Of a stretch of DNA of 64,000 bases, positions 8,491 through 17,683 are shown in pieces. The DNA is from Marinobacter sp. F4216 (GTDB lineage: Bacteria; Pseudomonadota; Gammaproteobacteria; Pseudomonadales; Oleiphilaceae). Under the pieces are notes generated by a model. It was given only the letters and a program-made list of their open reading frames with translations. It made no database searches and was not told the DNA's origin. The first letter of the stretch is position 1, and each line of letters begins with the position of its first letter. The DNA is taken from contig NZ_JAIOUO010000002.1 of NCBI RefSeq assembly GCF_019931195.1, positions 682,001 to 746,000 of the forward strand, in the 5' to 3' direction. A program made the translations under genes and the position numbers.

Positions 8491-9650
8491 TTTACGTACT
8501 CCATTTTCTGTTCTTCCATCTCCCTGAAGATCCTTAGGATACCTTGTGCCTGGGAGTGTCGTGAGTAGTGGTCAATGACTCGTTGACGCCCACTTTCTCC
8601 CATTTTTTGCATCTTTTCCTGGTTCTTCAGAAGATTGTTTAACTCGATTGCTGCCTGAACATGATCCCCGGTTCGAAATCGTAAACCGGTTTCCGGTGTT
8701 ACGGTTTCATTGAGTCCGGGGAGGTCCGATACCAGCAAAGGCAAGCCGGTAGAGGCCATCTCCAGGGAAGACATGGGGAAGGAATCCCACTCAACTGAAG
8801 CGATCATGCCGATTGAGCAGCTTTTGAGCAGGTCCGGGATGTCTGTTCGGTATCCCCCGAACGTTATGTGGCGATTGGATTTCTCATCTTGCAGGAACTC
8901 GTTAAAACGTTCCTTTTCTCCGGGGCGGTTGCCGAGGATGAGGAAATGAACATCGGAACGGCCCAGCTCTTGTGTCAGATAGTGTGCAGCTTGCAGGATG
9001 ATGTGAACGCCCTTTCGCTGCTCCATATGCCCGGAAAATATGACGATTTTTCGGTTCTTGGGAATATTGAATACCTGGTGTGCGTAATGGCGGAGTTGTG
9101 GATCCGGCACGTATTTAGCTGTGTCGATGCCTGTTTTTACGATAGAGGTTTTCTGTTTCGGAATCCCGCGGCCCTGAACGGCTGTGTCTCGCATACCGGC
9201 GGACTGGAATATGTAATGGTCAGGACCAAGCCGCTTGGTGGATACCTCAAGTCTTTTCAGGAACAGTTTCAGCCCGGTATTGAGTGAGCTCATGGGTGCA
9301 CCCCAGTACGAAACGAAGGTTTCGACACCTCCGCGCCGCAGTGCCTGATACATGGGGCGAGAAACGGGCTGATCGAAGCCCAGCAGGTATTTAATCCTGT
9401 TTTGGCGCACGTATTGCTCGATATCTGCGAGCTGGTCTGGTGCCGACCACTGAGTATCCAATTGAATGACGTTGGTCAGCGCCGCCGGTAGGGAAGGGGT
9501 CATTCCCCCGTCGAGTCGTGAATAGGCATAGTGGACGCGAGAATAGTCCCCAACGATTTCCAGCGCCACATCCAGAAAAGTGTGTTCGTGACTGGATGCG
9601 GCGTAGCCCGGATTGGATTCGCAATGGAAGAGCACCATCATTGCGGTCAT
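8487..9650 (-). CDS. GT4-family glycosyltransferase
   Basis: 387 aa with the two-lobed GT-B layout. The C-terminal donor lobe has VIFSGHMEQRKGVHIIL (sugar-nucleotide loop with R-K-G) and DSFPMSSLEMASTGLPLLVSDLPGLNE, a clear E-x7-E equivalent. It would transfer a nucleotide sugar with retention of configuration to a lipid-linked EPS intermediate in the cytoplasm. The ATG overlaps the stop of the pyruvyltransferase gene (ATGA) and the stop overlaps the wzx start, so the three are translationally coupled. The N-terminal lobe carries no membrane segment. Acceptor and donor sugars are unknown. Confidence 0.87.
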   Translation of the reverse strand: MTAMMVLFHCESNPGYAASSHEHTFLDVALEIVGDYSRVHYAYSRLDGGMTPSLPAALTNVIQLDTQWSAPDQLADIEQYVRQNRIKYLLGFDQPVSRPMYQALRRGGVETFVSYWGAPMSSLNTGLKLFLKRLEVSTKRLGPDHYIFQSAGMRDTAVQGRGIPKQKTSIVKTGIDTAKYVPDPQLRHYAHQVFNIPKNRKIVIFSGHMEQRKGVHIILQAAHYLTQELGRSDVHFLILGNRPGEKERFNEFLQDEKSNRHITFGGYRTDIPDLLKSCSIGMIASVEWDSFPMSSLEMASTGLPLLVSDLPGLNETVTPETGLRFRTGDHVQAAIELNNLLKNQEKMQKMGESGRQRVIDHYSRHSQAQGILRIFREMEEQKMEYVN

Positions 9651-10849
9651 AGACTCTTCACCTCACGGACGCCCTCCAGATTGCCGATTCGCTCGGCTTC
9701 GTCAGAATCGCTCAGAAGATAATATGGACGGAGGTTGCTCGCCCTTTCCTGGCTTTGGATTTTTTGCGCGGCGGCCTCGAACGTTTCCTGGGCCGCGATG
9801 GCTTTGGCTACCAAGGCTTCGAGATCATTATCAATGTTCTCTACCGAGGTGACGAAAGGCTCAAGCCCCATAGCTTCAAACGCCCCGGTCAGTTTGGCCT
9901 GGGTGTACTGATCTACATAAACCCCGACCGCAGGGATGCCAATGGACAGTGCAAAAATGAGCTGGTGATATCGCATTGAAACGACAAACTGGCTGTCCGC
10001 CGTCAATGCTTTTAGCTCTGAGGCCAAGGGAATGGGATCTACCATGTGGAACTGTCCCTTCGGCCAAAGGTGAGATATGTTTTTGCCAAGTTCGATGTCG
10101 CCTTTGACTCCACCCGGGGCGTGGTGGGGAATGTATACGGTTTTAACACCATTCGCCTGTGTTACCCGCTCTATTGCTTTGGCAACATGGAGGACATCAT
10201 CGTCGTTCATGCCACCGAACTTGCGCATGGAAACGCAGGCGAAATGTTTTTGTTCATCGGATATCTTGCGGCTGTAATCGCTATGGCGATGATCCAGAAA
10301 GCATGCGTCATCGAGAGCAAAATGTACGGGGGCACTGATCTGTGTCTGGGAAAAATGAATGTCCCGGACGCCAATCCACCGGGCTTTCGCCAAAATCTGG
10401 TCTACCTGCTGGCGATGATGTTCCTCATAGGGACCAATGGTCTGGCTCACCAGGACAACATCCTTGCCAAAGAAGTTGGCGACTTTCAGCAATCGAAGAC
10501 GTGATTCAAGCACTTCCGGCCACACGCTTGTCATGTTGCCTCCACCGCAAATCACCACTTTGTCGCAACGTAAAACCTGATAAATGTTGGTCATGAATGA
10601 CTTGAAATAGGATAACGGCTTGCTCCAAAGCATCATCCGGTGCTGCTTGTCCGTTGTGTGGTAAAAGGCAAAGGCCCGGATACCATAGGTGGCCGGCACC
10701 CGCTCTGGATTCGCGCATCCAAGGATTAGATTCTCCTTTCCGATTAGATCGCTCAAGCGCTCGATGGCTACTTCCGCCATCGCCTCGTCACCTACGTGGT
10801 AGTCTGGGCCGAGCCCGGTAATGTCAGATAGCATTAAGATTTTAGGCAT
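9647..10849 (-). CDS. polysaccharide pyruvyl transferase family protein
   Basis: 400 aa. The family marks are an N-terminal GDEAM in a Rossmann-like start (MPKILMLSDITG), VICGGGNMTS (the G-G-G-N loop), LVSQTIGPYEEHHR (Q-T-I-G-P) and, near the C-terminus, FVVSMRYHQLIFALSIGIPAVGV (S-M-R-Y-H). These match CsaB/WcaK-type enzymes that put ketal-linked pyruvate from phosphoenolpyruvate on sugars, adding negative charge to the polymer. The 4-base overlap with the next gene indicates an operon. ATG start, good family length. The exact target sugar cannot be read. A 115-base gap separates it from the upstream GT4. Confidence 0.85.
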   Translation of the reverse strand: MPKILMLSDITGLGPDYHVGDEAMAEVAIERLSDLIGKENLILGCANPERVPATYGIRAFAFYHTTDKQHRMMLWSKPLSYFKSFMTNIYQVLRCDKVVICGGGNMTSVWPEVLESRLRLLKVANFFGKDVVLVSQTIGPYEEHHRQQVDQILAKARWIGVRDIHFSQTQISAPVHFALDDACFLDHRHSDYSRKISDEQKHFACVSMRKFGGMNDDDVLHVAKAIERVTQANGVKTVYIPHHAPGGVKGDIELGKNISHLWPKGQFHMVDPIPLASELKALTADSQFVVSMRYHQLIFALSIGIPAVGVYVDQYTQAKLTGAFEAMGLEPFVTSVENIDNDLEALVAKAIAAQETFEAAAQKIQSQERASNLRPYYLLSDSDEAERIGNLEGVREVKSL

Positions 10850-10964
10850 GTTCCATATACTCTAAGTCATACAAAAACTGACATGTTTTTGTTTTTAACA
10901 AGAATGCCGGCCCGAGAGATGCTGACCAGTGCCATCTCAATTGGCTGGCGACGCAGCTAGACAA

Positions 10965-12077
10965 CTATGTTCCATACAGCTCCTCATACAACTTGACGTT
11001 CGCCTCCGCACCGAACAGGCGGTGCGCGCGGGCAAGTCCCGCATCTAATTTGGTCGTTCTTTCGCTCTCATTGTTCAGTACTTCGGTAACAGCCGCTGCA
11101 TACCCCCTTGGTGAGTGGTCTTCCACGAGCCATCCGCAGTGTCCGTCTGCCAGTACCTCCGGGATGCCTCCTACCCGATGTGCAACGATCGGGATTTCAA
11201 GTGCAAGAGCCTCGAGCAGGACCATTGGCAAGCCCTCATGGTCCGACGGCATGACAAGTACATCCAGGTCTTTAAGGGCCCGGTACACGGGTTCCACGAA
11301 ACCGCGAAACTCGATGTGATTGGTTATTCCCAGGTTGCTGGCCATCTTCTTGAGTTCCGGCTCAAGGGGGCCCGATCCGATAACGATGCCCTTGCAGCGT
11401 ATGCCTCGTTGGTTCAACTGCCGAATCATCTGTAGAAAAATATCCACTCGCTTTACCGGTACAAGGCGCCCAACCAGGCCCACTTTCGGTTCCTGATGAG
11501 CCGATGTGTGTTCTACAGCGCCCTGTTCGCGAATTGTGTCGATGTCTATAAAATTGAATATTTTGTGTACTTTGCCGGGAAACATTGGCGTGAGGGTTTC
11601 TTCAAGCTGGGAAGATACGGCGATGACGGCTTGTTGCATGGTTCGTCCGAGCAAGTGATCGATGTTTTGAACGAGCCATTTCAGCGGCTGGGCAGGCGTG
11701 ATCTGGTTTTCAGGATTGCCGTGAACGGTCCTTATGGAGCGGGGAACTCTGGCGAGTTTCTTTGCGGCGATTCCCAGGACGTTTTCTTTAAAGCCATGCG
11801 TGTGGAGTACTCTGGTGTTGTGTTGCTCGCAGTGTTTTCGGATCGCGCTGATCATTTGAAGGGCGCTGAGATTCGTTTCATCGGCTAAGTCAACGTGGAT
11901 ACCGAGATTTCTGAGCTTTTTGCACAGGACACCCTCGTTTAAGACGACCGCCGTAACCTCCACGGTGTTCGTAGCCAGAAGCGCCTTGCACAGGTTGAAT
12001 ACCTGGACTTCAGCACCTGCCCACAGATCTCCTGAAACAATTTGGGTCACAACGGTTCTGCTTGCCCCGCTGCTCAT
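10965..12077 (-). CDS. GT4-family glycosyltransferase
   Basis: 370 aa. The N-terminal acceptor lobe begins with TQIVSGDLWAGAEVQVFNL (the G-G/A-A-E-x-Q loop near the substrate), followed by RVLHTHGFKENV and RSIRTVHGNPEN. The donor lobe has KVGLVGRLVPVKRVD (G-R-L-x-x-x-K) and PSDHEGLPMVLLEALALEIPIVAHRVGGIPEV, the classic E-G-x-x-x-x-x-x-E glycosyl-1-phosphate site. A retaining transferase for one sugar of the EPS repeat. The ATG overlaps the stop of the deacetylase gene by 4 bases (ATGA). It lies in the same minus-strand block as the pyruvyltransferase, GT4 and Wzx genes. Confidence 0.9.
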   Translation of the reverse strand: MSSGASRTVVTQIVSGDLWAGAEVQVFNLCKALLATNTVEVTAVVLNEGVLCKKLRNLGIHVDLADETNLSALQMISAIRKHCEQHNTRVLHTHGFKENVLGIAAKKLARVPRSIRTVHGNPENQITPAQPLKWLVQNIDHLLGRTMQQAVIAVSSQLEETLTPMFPGKVHKIFNFIDIDTIREQGAVEHTSAHQEPKVGLVGRLVPVKRVDIFLQMIRQLNQRGIRCKGIVIGSGPLEPELKKMASNLGITNHIEFRGFVEPVYRALKDLDVLVMPSDHEGLPMVLLEALALEIPIVAHRVGGIPEVLADGHCGWLVEDHSPRGYAAAVTEVLNNESERTTKLDAGLARAHRLFGAEANVKLYEELYGT

Positions 12078-13108
12078 ACGATGCCTCGCCCGAGGGTTGC
12101 AAGAAGTTTTCGCCCATTGCTGCTATTGCCGTCGTGCAGATTAAAACGATGCAGGTCGTAAGGGTTACGGTCAGAGCGGTTCCAGCCAGTCTTGGTGGTG
12201 CAGGCGGCGTCAAAGCAAGACTGAACGAGTTGTTCTCCCTGTTGTGTGATATCTCCGTTGGGATAGCAGAAAATCGACACGGCGCCTTCCTTGATTAACT
12301 TGAGATCGTTATGGCAACCCCTGATCTCATTTTCCAGGGCAGAAAGATCGTTCAAACGATTCAGTCTGTAATGGTGGCGGGTATGGGCGCCGAATTTTAC
12401 GAGACCCTCCGCAGCCATTTCCTTCAACTCAGTACTTGAGAGAATAGAACGCTTTTCGGATGTTGGGGACTCTGGCATGAGGCCCGAGTCTTCAATTAAC
12501 TTCAAATGGCTGATAATGGCCTGATCATCAAGCTCTTTAAGGCGATTGATAACCTGGTCAGCCTCGTTCAGGGAGAGCGGGGCTTTGGATATAGCCCTCT
12601 TGGGTAAAAAAGGTATCAGCCACTGAAACTCAGCCTTGCCGTTGGGAACTCCTGTTGACGTCAGCAAATGCAGGACGGCTTCAGGCCAGAATGTTCGATC
12701 CGAGTCCAGAAGCTTGGTGACAAGAAAAATGGTTGCGGGCGTACGGGTTTCCTTCAGAACCGGATACGCGAACTGAAAGTTGTCACGCCATCCATCATCA
12801 AAGGTGAATGAAACAGAGAGTGGGGGGAGCTGTTCGCCTTTGCGCTTTCTGGCAAGCCATTCATCGAGATGGACCGGCTCTGCGCCAATGGAACGCATGA
12901 TGCCAATGTGATCTCGTAAAGCAGAGGGGGTGGTCACCATCCCAGGTTGTTCAAATTTACGGTCAGGGTGGTCCTGAGGCAAAATCCTGTGGTAGGTCAG
13001 GATAATAAGCGAGGGCCTGGAAGACAGCTTTATCCTGAACCACGCGATCACAGCGAGAATGGCCGTGGCGATAAATTTCACACCAGCTCTGAGATGGGCC
13101 AAGACCAT
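12074..13108 (-). CDS. polysaccharide deacetylase family protein (CE4, NodB-like)
   Basis: 344 aa. The NodB catalytic motifs are readable: ILTYHRIL (start of the barrel), SVSFTFDDGWRDN (motif 1, base and metal Asp pair) and KFGAHTRHHYRL (motif 2, H-x3-H metal ligands). These metal-dependent enzymes remove N- or O-acetyl groups from sugars. In exosortase EPS loci a deacetylase is a regular member and would work on the growing or exported glycan. An N-terminal hydrophobic stretch (residues 9-22) suggests a membrane anchor or signal. An AAGGAGG ribosome-binding site lies only 1 base before the ATG but 7 bases before a TTG at codon 3, so the real start may be that TTG (13102). First gene of the minus-strand block ending with wzx. 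Confidence 0.85.
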   Translation of the reverse strand: MVLAHLRAGVKFIATAILAVIAWFRIKLSSRPSLIILTYHRILPQDHPDRKFEQPGMVTTPSALRDHIGIMRSIGAEPVHLDEWLARKRKGEQLPPLSVSFTFDDGWRDNFQFAYPVLKETRTPATIFLVTKLLDSDRTFWPEAVLHLLTSTGVPNGKAEFQWLIPFLPKRAISKAPLSLNEADQVINRLKELDDQAIISHLKLIEDSGLMPESPTSEKRSILSSTELKEMAAEGLVKFGAHTRHHYRLNRLNDLSALENEIRGCHNDLKLIKEGAVSIFCYPNGDITQQGEQLVQSCFDAACTTKTGWNRSDRNPYDLHRFNLHDGNSSNGRKLLATLGRGIV

Positions 13109-13482
13109 GCCTCCTTGATAGTCTCTACGGCTTTATTTGATTGTAGCGTCCCGTTAAAGCCTGTACCCATCAATCTATCAGCCAATCCCGTACTTTGCAT
13201 TATCGCCGGGTATCCCACTCTGGTGAGCGGGCTGCCTCTTGAGATCCAGTCAGGCTCTGATTGAGCTCTGGCCGCGTTCCAAGACTCGCTGACCTTATGA
13301 TCTGGCACCCCGGGCTACTAAACTTCTAAAAAAATCCTTAATTGAGTCTGAAATGCTCATGGCCGGGCCTGAAATCTGGTCTATAGTTTGGGTATTTCGT
13401 CACGAAATTACTTCCGCACATTGCGCGTCTTTCAGAAGTGTCCGCAGTAACCGGGTAGAACCACTCGCATGGATGGTCGGTT
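13109..13482. other. divergent intergenic region
   Basis: 374 bases between the deacetylase operon (minus) and the GT2-aminotransferase pair (plus). No protein-like frame. It should hold both promoters; none with good -35/-10 spacing could be picked by eye. One clear dyad is listed separately. A run of A at 13328-13334 adds local AT-richness. Confidence 0.5.
13394..13408. promoter_or_regulatory. perfect 7-bp dyad, operator candidate
   Basis: ATTTCGT-C-ACGAAAT is a perfect 7-bp inverted repeat around one central base, about 80 bases before the GT2 start and in the only long divergent spacer of the EPS block. The size and symmetry suit a dimeric repressor or activator site. No regulator gene for it is evident nearby. 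Confidence 0.35.
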
Positions 13483-14616
13483 ATGACGGTGATCCTGTTT
13501 TGGACAGCACTCATTGGCGTTGTTTACAGTTACTTCATTTACCCTTTGGTTCTGGTGTTTATTCCAAAGCGGAATAAACTTGCATCAAGCGGGGCTGGTT
13601 GCTCTTTGCCCAAGGTTTCCCTCATTGTTACCGCACATAATGAGGAACTCCGAATTCGTGACAAGATTGAAAACTGCCTCAAACTGGATTACCCGGATAT
13701 GGAAATCATTGTTGCATCCGACGCTTCAGTCGATGCGACAGACCAGATCGTGGACGATTATTCGGCCCAGGGTGTCCTCCTTGCTCGTGCTGAAGAAAGG
13801 AAGGGGAAAGAGCACGCGCAATTGCAGGGCATTAAAAGGGCGACCGGTGACATTCTGGTCTTCTCAGACGTAGCCACGGCTATTCCCGAGGACGGAATCC
13901 GCAACCTGGTTCGTTATTTTGAAAATCCGATGGTCGGGGCTGTATCCAGTGAGGACCGGTTCCTCAGCCGTGATGGCAGTGTGGTGGGCGAGGGCGCTTA
14001 CGTACGCTATGAAATGTGGTTGCGCCGCCTTGAGTCCGATAGAAATGGCATTGTAGGGCTGTCCGGGTCTTTTTTTGCCGCTCGACGAGAGGTCTGCGAG
14101 GAAAACTGGGACATCTACTCACCGAGTGATTTCAATACCGCCCTTAACTGTGCGCGGAGGGGTTTGGTGGCAGTGACTGCACCAGATGTTCTCGGTTTCT
14201 ATCAGGATGTCAGTGATTCGACAAAAGAGTATCAGAGAAAGATCCGGACGGTGATTCGGGGGCTGACCGCTTTAACCCGACATCCCGACGTTCTGAATCC
14301 GTTTAGGTACGGAATGTTCTCGTTTCAGGTCTTTGGCCACAAAGTGATGCGCTGGGCTGTGCCCTGGTTTCAAATCCTTTTACTGGCTACCTCCATAGTG
14401 CTGGCTAAGGCCGGCTGGTTCTACTTATTGGTGTTACTGGCACAGATTGGTTTCTATTCGTTGGTGCTTACGGGTCGCCTGATACCAGGCGTCCGGCAGC
14501 AGACTCTGATCAAGATCCCGTATTTCTTCGTTCAGGTAAACATTGCTATAGCGCATGCAACGGTTTCCTTTATGGGGGGCAAGCGAATGACGGTTTGGAC
14601 ACCGTCCGAGCGCTGA
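13483..14616 (+). CDS. GT2-family glycosyltransferase with C-terminal membrane segments
   Basis: 377 aa. N-terminal anchor, then VSLIVTAHNEELR, IIVASDASVDATD, LVFSDVATAIPED (metal-binding acidic pair), a GLSGSFFAARRE acceptor strand and RKIRTVIRGLTAL, the Q/R-x-x-R-W-like element, before three C-terminal membrane helices. It is a paralog of the GT2 at 4459-5583 with the same ending (W-x-P-S-E-R versus W-E-P-T-R-R), but in normal chromosomal codon use. Probably transfers a sugar to a lipid carrier at the inner membrane. 22 bases separate it from the aminotransferase gene and both run in the same direction, so they are likely one operon. The ribosome-binding site at the ATG is weak. Confidence 0.85.
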   Translation: MTVILFWTALIGVVYSYFIYPLVLVFIPKRNKLASSGAGCSLPKVSLIVTAHNEELRIRDKIENCLKLDYPDMEIIVASDASVDATDQIVDDYSAQGVLLARAEERKGKEHAQLQGIKRATGDILVFSDVATAIPEDGIRNLVRYFENPMVGAVSSEDRFLSRDGSVVGEGAYVRYEMWLRRLESDRNGIVGLSGSFFAARREVCEENWDIYSPSDFNTALNCARRGLVAVTAPDVLGFYQDVSDSTKEYQRKIRTVIRGLTALTRHPDVLNPFRYGMFSFQVFGHKVMRWAVPWFQILLLATSIVLAKAGWFYLLVLLAQIGFYSLVLTGRLIPGVRQQTLIKIPYFFVQVNIAIAHATVSFMGGKRMTVWTPSER

Positions 14617-14638
14617 CAGGCAAGGAGAAGCCAATAAT

Positions 14639-15832
14639 ATGATGAGTAAAGTCAGGCCGGTCGGTAGCAGAGTTCCACGCCCTGAACCGGTCCCCAGCAA
14701 CTTCAGGTATCCGTGGGCGATTAATGGTTACCTGACTGAATTTCTGGAAAATGGTACCCAGGCTCTGTCCTTAGCGATAGCCATTGCCATCGCAAAGAAA
14801 CGGGATATCTCCGCGCCGGAGGTGATTTTGCCTGCTTATGGTTGTCCGGATCTGGTCGCGGCTGTCGTGGCCCAGGGGGCAAAACCAGTCCTTGTCGATC
14901 TGTTGTCGAATACGGCGCAAATGGATGATAACCGGCTCTGTCACGCTATTGGCCCTGGCTGTGTAGCCGTTGTCGCTGTTGGATTCCTTGGGGTGCCCGA
15001 GCGGTTAAAGGTTTTGTCCGAAATATGTCGAGAGCGGGAGATTTTCCTGATAGAAGATTCGGCCCAGTGTTTTCCTCCGTCCGGCATTACGTTTTCCCAT
15101 GCGGATGCCATCGTTCTGAGTTTTGGCCGGGGTAAGCCGATCAATTTGATGGGTGGGGGGGCCTTGATCTATCAGAGGAAACTTCAGCGGCTGGTAAAGG
15201 AGGCTCTGGGTAACACACCCTCTCTGGCCAAATCGGTCGGTATATTATGGCGATTCAAACGCTTAGTGTTTAACTGGCTGATGATGCGATTGCCCTATTG
15301 GGCCGTTGAAAAGGTCCCTTTTTTGCACATTGGCCAGACGCGCTATCAGGAGTGCCCTTATATCCGGCGGGCCATCTTGCCTGACACACTGCTTTTTGGA
15401 GGTATCCAATACTTTTTTCAAAGGCCCTATCTGGGCGACCTGTATCGGAAAGAGTTAGATGAGCTATGCGACAATGGCTGGCGGTTGCTAGGGAGCGATT
15501 GCAAAAGAATGGATCATCCTGGCTGTTCGGTGCCAAGGGTCAGGATCGCTTTGCTTGCACCAAGCAGCACTGCCCGGGAGCATGCCGAGTTAGCGCTCAA
15601 TCGTGCCGGCATCGGAGCGACTAATTTTTACGGTGCAATTCTCCCCGAGCTTGAAGGACTTGAGGGTTTCTTTGAGAGCGCTCATTTCCCGGTTGCGAAA
15701 GACTTCTCCTCTCGTCTGCTGACCCTCCCGTGCCACGAAGATGTGCGTCCTGGGGATATTCATAAGATCGTAAAGATAATGAAAAAGCTGTACTCGGATG
15801 ACTGGGCAAGTGAGGCTGACCGGGTGTCATAG
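14639..15832 (+). CDS. DegT/DnrJ/EryC1/StrS-family aminotransferase-like protein
   Basis: 397 aa, fold type I PLP enzyme. Readable marks are LENGTQALSLAIAI (G-T-x-A-L), VILPAYGCPDLVAAVVAQGAKPVLVD (the I-L-P-A-Y-x-C pattern), FLIEDSAQCF (E-D-x-A-Q) and VLSFGRGKPINLMGGGALI, in which the K is the expected Schiff-base lysine. Such enzymes aminate keto-sugars for polysaccharides, which would give the EPS an amino sugar. AAGGAG lies 10 bases before the ATG. The usual partner genes (dehydratase, epimerase) are not adjacent, so its substrate may come from elsewhere in the genome. The C-terminal part (about residues 210-270) is unusual for the family. It ends 15 bases from the convergent lipoprotein gene. 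Confidence 0.8.
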   Translation: MMSKVRPVGSRVPRPEPVPSNFRYPWAINGYLTEFLENGTQALSLAIAIAIAKKRDISAPEVILPAYGCPDLVAAVVAQGAKPVLVDLLSNTAQMDDNRLCHAIGPGCVAVVAVGFLGVPERLKVLSEICREREIFLIEDSAQCFPPSGITFSHADAIVLSFGRGKPINLMGGGALIYQRKLQRLVKEALGNTPSLAKSVGILWRFKRLVFNWLMMRLPYWAVEKVPFLHIGQTRYQECPYIRRAILPDTLLFGGIQYFFQRPYLGDLYRKELDELCDNGWRLLGSDCKRMDHPGCSVPRVRIALLAPSSTAREHAELALNRAGIGATNFYGAILPELEGLEGFFESAHFPVAKDFSSRLLTLPCHEDVRPGDIHKIVKIMKKLYSDDWASEADRVS

Positions 15833-15847
15833 GTACTCCATTGGATT

Positions 15848-17401
15848 TTATTCTACCGTGCGAGTCTTTGGTTCCGAAAACTCTCCGGCAACGCCCTCCG
15901 TATCAATCGCCCTGATCCTGAACTGCCATTGGCCTGAATTCAGATTCCTTACGACATAGGAATTGTTTCCATCAGCATCAATCGTTTCTGTTGTTTCCGG
16001 TGCAGCTGCGGGGGTCAATTTAATGGCATCAGCCACTACATAGCCATCTGCGTCATTGTCGATTCTGATCATGATTTGGCCATCACTGGTCGTGAACGAG
16101 CCAATTTCCTGCCAGGATCCGCCATTAGCCCGCTGATCCACAGTTGCGCTTCCGGTGCTCTCCTGTCCCTCGTTATTGGTGAATGTGTACTGGTAAGTCG
16201 CGTTTGATGCACGCAATCCTGACGATACCCAGTGTGCATAAATATCGTAGCTCACTCCGACCGCGAGGTTGGTAACCGCCCATTCTGCGATAACTTCACC
16301 ACTGCCCGGATTCATCAGGAAGTAGTCTGCTCCGATGAAACCTTCGTAGCTGCTCGACGTCCTGCCGCCGCCGTAAGTGATAAAGGCATCGGACTCGTTG
16401 TCCACCACTGTTTCTTCCGATGAGGACGTGGCGCTCATTGGTTGATACGACAGCTCGTATTGCGCGATATCGCTTTCGGCAAGCGCGCTGCCATCGGTCC
16501 GCTGGGTGGGGGTAGTCCAGGTAAGAATGACGGTATTTGCGTCTGGCAGGCTAGTGCCATCGTTCGGGTTGGTTCCAGCGGCGAACTCCTGCTCGTTGGT
16601 AAATCCATCACCGTCCGAGTCTTCGGCCGCGTCATCAGCTGTTGGGTTGAGTCCGTTTTCAACCTCATAACCATCTGAAATGCCATCCCCATCAGTGTCC
16701 AGGGAGATTGGACTCGTCAGTGCAAGGAATTCATCGAGGTTTGAAAGACCATCGCCATCGGAATCCAGAGTTGCATCGGATGGATCGTCGGGATCGAAAC
16801 CATACTGGACTTCCCATTCATCGCTCATGCCATCGCCATCGGAATCCCCCGTGGTGTCGGCTACATCGTCGCCACCGGAAACACCGATTTCCTGAAAAAG
16901 AACCGCATCGGCTACCACCCATCCGTCTGCATCGTCGTTGGTGGTTACGCGGCCGGTAAGGGTAGACATTTTGTAGGTTCCCAGCTTGAACCATTCCCCG
17001 CCGTTCTCTCGCTGATCAACCACAACAGTATCGGTCACCAGGTTATTGGCCTGGTCTAAATAGTGAACGGTATATTTTACGTTTGAACCTCGTCGAGGGG
17101 TTGATGTCCACTTAACGTAGACATCGAATTGACGAATGATATTGAGGTTCCATGTTGCAGTGTTGGCCCCGGTTCCCGGCCCGACAATCAGGTAGTCACT
17201 GCCCTGGAATCCAGAAATGGAATCTGAAACCCGCCAGTCGCCATCGGAAAAGAATCCTATATCGTCCCGATCAATAACGTGCTCGGGAAAACCGCTTGCT
17301 GTTGGCTCCAGTTCTTCGAGCTCTTCTGGCATCTGGGTGGCACAACCGACAACGAACGAGCTCGATATCGACAGAAGCAAAAGATTCTTATTCCTGGCCA
17401 T
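15848..17401 (-). CDS. surface lipoprotein with two golvesin-like domains, TSP3 repeats and an FN3 domain
   Basis: 517 aa. The signal peptide ends in the lipobox VVG-C20. Residues 40-170 form a golvesin-like carbohydrate-binding domain (GSDYLIVGPG, VVVDQRENGGEW, DGWVVADAVLF). Residues 185-285 hold calcium-binding thrombospondin type-3-like repeats (D-S-D-G-D-G-x-S/T-N/D, five or more copies). A second golvesin domain follows (GADYFLMNPG, ATVDQRANGGSW, DGYVVADAIKL; about 330-460). The FN3-like halves TVILTW-TQRTDGSALA and WQFRIRAIDTEG flank this second domain, so it appears inserted in an FN3 fold. Likely exported to the outer membrane surface to bind the EPS. ATG start with GAGG 8 bases upstream. 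It ends 15 bases from the aminotransferase gene. The function as an EPS anchor is inferred. Confidence 0.75.
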   Translation of the reverse strand: MARNKNLLLLSISSSFVVGCATQMPEELEELEPTASGFPEHVIDRDDIGFFSDGDWRVSDSISGFQGSDYLIVGPGTGANTATWNLNIIRQFDVYVKWTSTPRRGSNVKYTVHYLDQANNLVTDTVVVDQRENGGEWFKLGTYKMSTLTGRVTTNDDADGWVVADAVLFQEIGVSGGDDVADTTGDSDGDGMSDEWEVQYGFDPDDPSDATLDSDGDGLSNLDEFLALTSPISLDTDGDGISDGYEVENGLNPTADDAAEDSDGDGFTNEQEFAAGTNPNDGTSLPDANTVILTWTTPTQRTDGSALAESDIAQYELSYQPMSATSSSEETVVDNESDAFITYGGGRTSSSYEGFIGADYFLMNPGSGEVIAEWAVTNLAVGVSYDIYAHWVSSGLRASNATYQYTFTNNEGQESTGSATVDQRANGGSWQEIGSFTTSDGQIMIRIDNDADGYVVADAIKLTPAAAPETTETIDADGNNSYVVRNLNSGQWQFRIRAIDTEGVAGEFSEPKTRTVE

Positions 17402-17683
17402 CTGGTAAGCCTCGAGCCGGATTAATCTGTATAGATATTCAGAACATCAAAAGCATGGCATATGGGGGTGATAAAGCACTTGGCAGTTTAGTTTTTCTGC
17501 TTTTATAAAATTCGTGTTGATAAAAAAATAGTATTTAACGTGTAACGCCCACACTGTGCTGTTGATTCTCAGTTGCCGGGGCTGGAGGAAATGCGGAACA
17601 GGCAGGAAGTCCCCTAAAAGCGTGGGGAGTGTAATTGAACCAATGAACAACCGGTCGGCGGTGCGAGGTAAGTATCTATCGGA

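Noticed and set aside
13300-13330. TGGCAC-containing stretch as a sigma-54 site
   Set aside because: GG to GC spacing is 8, not 10.
1-17400. EPS export porin, copolymerase and priming transferase (Wza/Wzc/WbaP types)
   Set aside because: Looked for but no such proteins are coded in the window; probably upstream of base 1.
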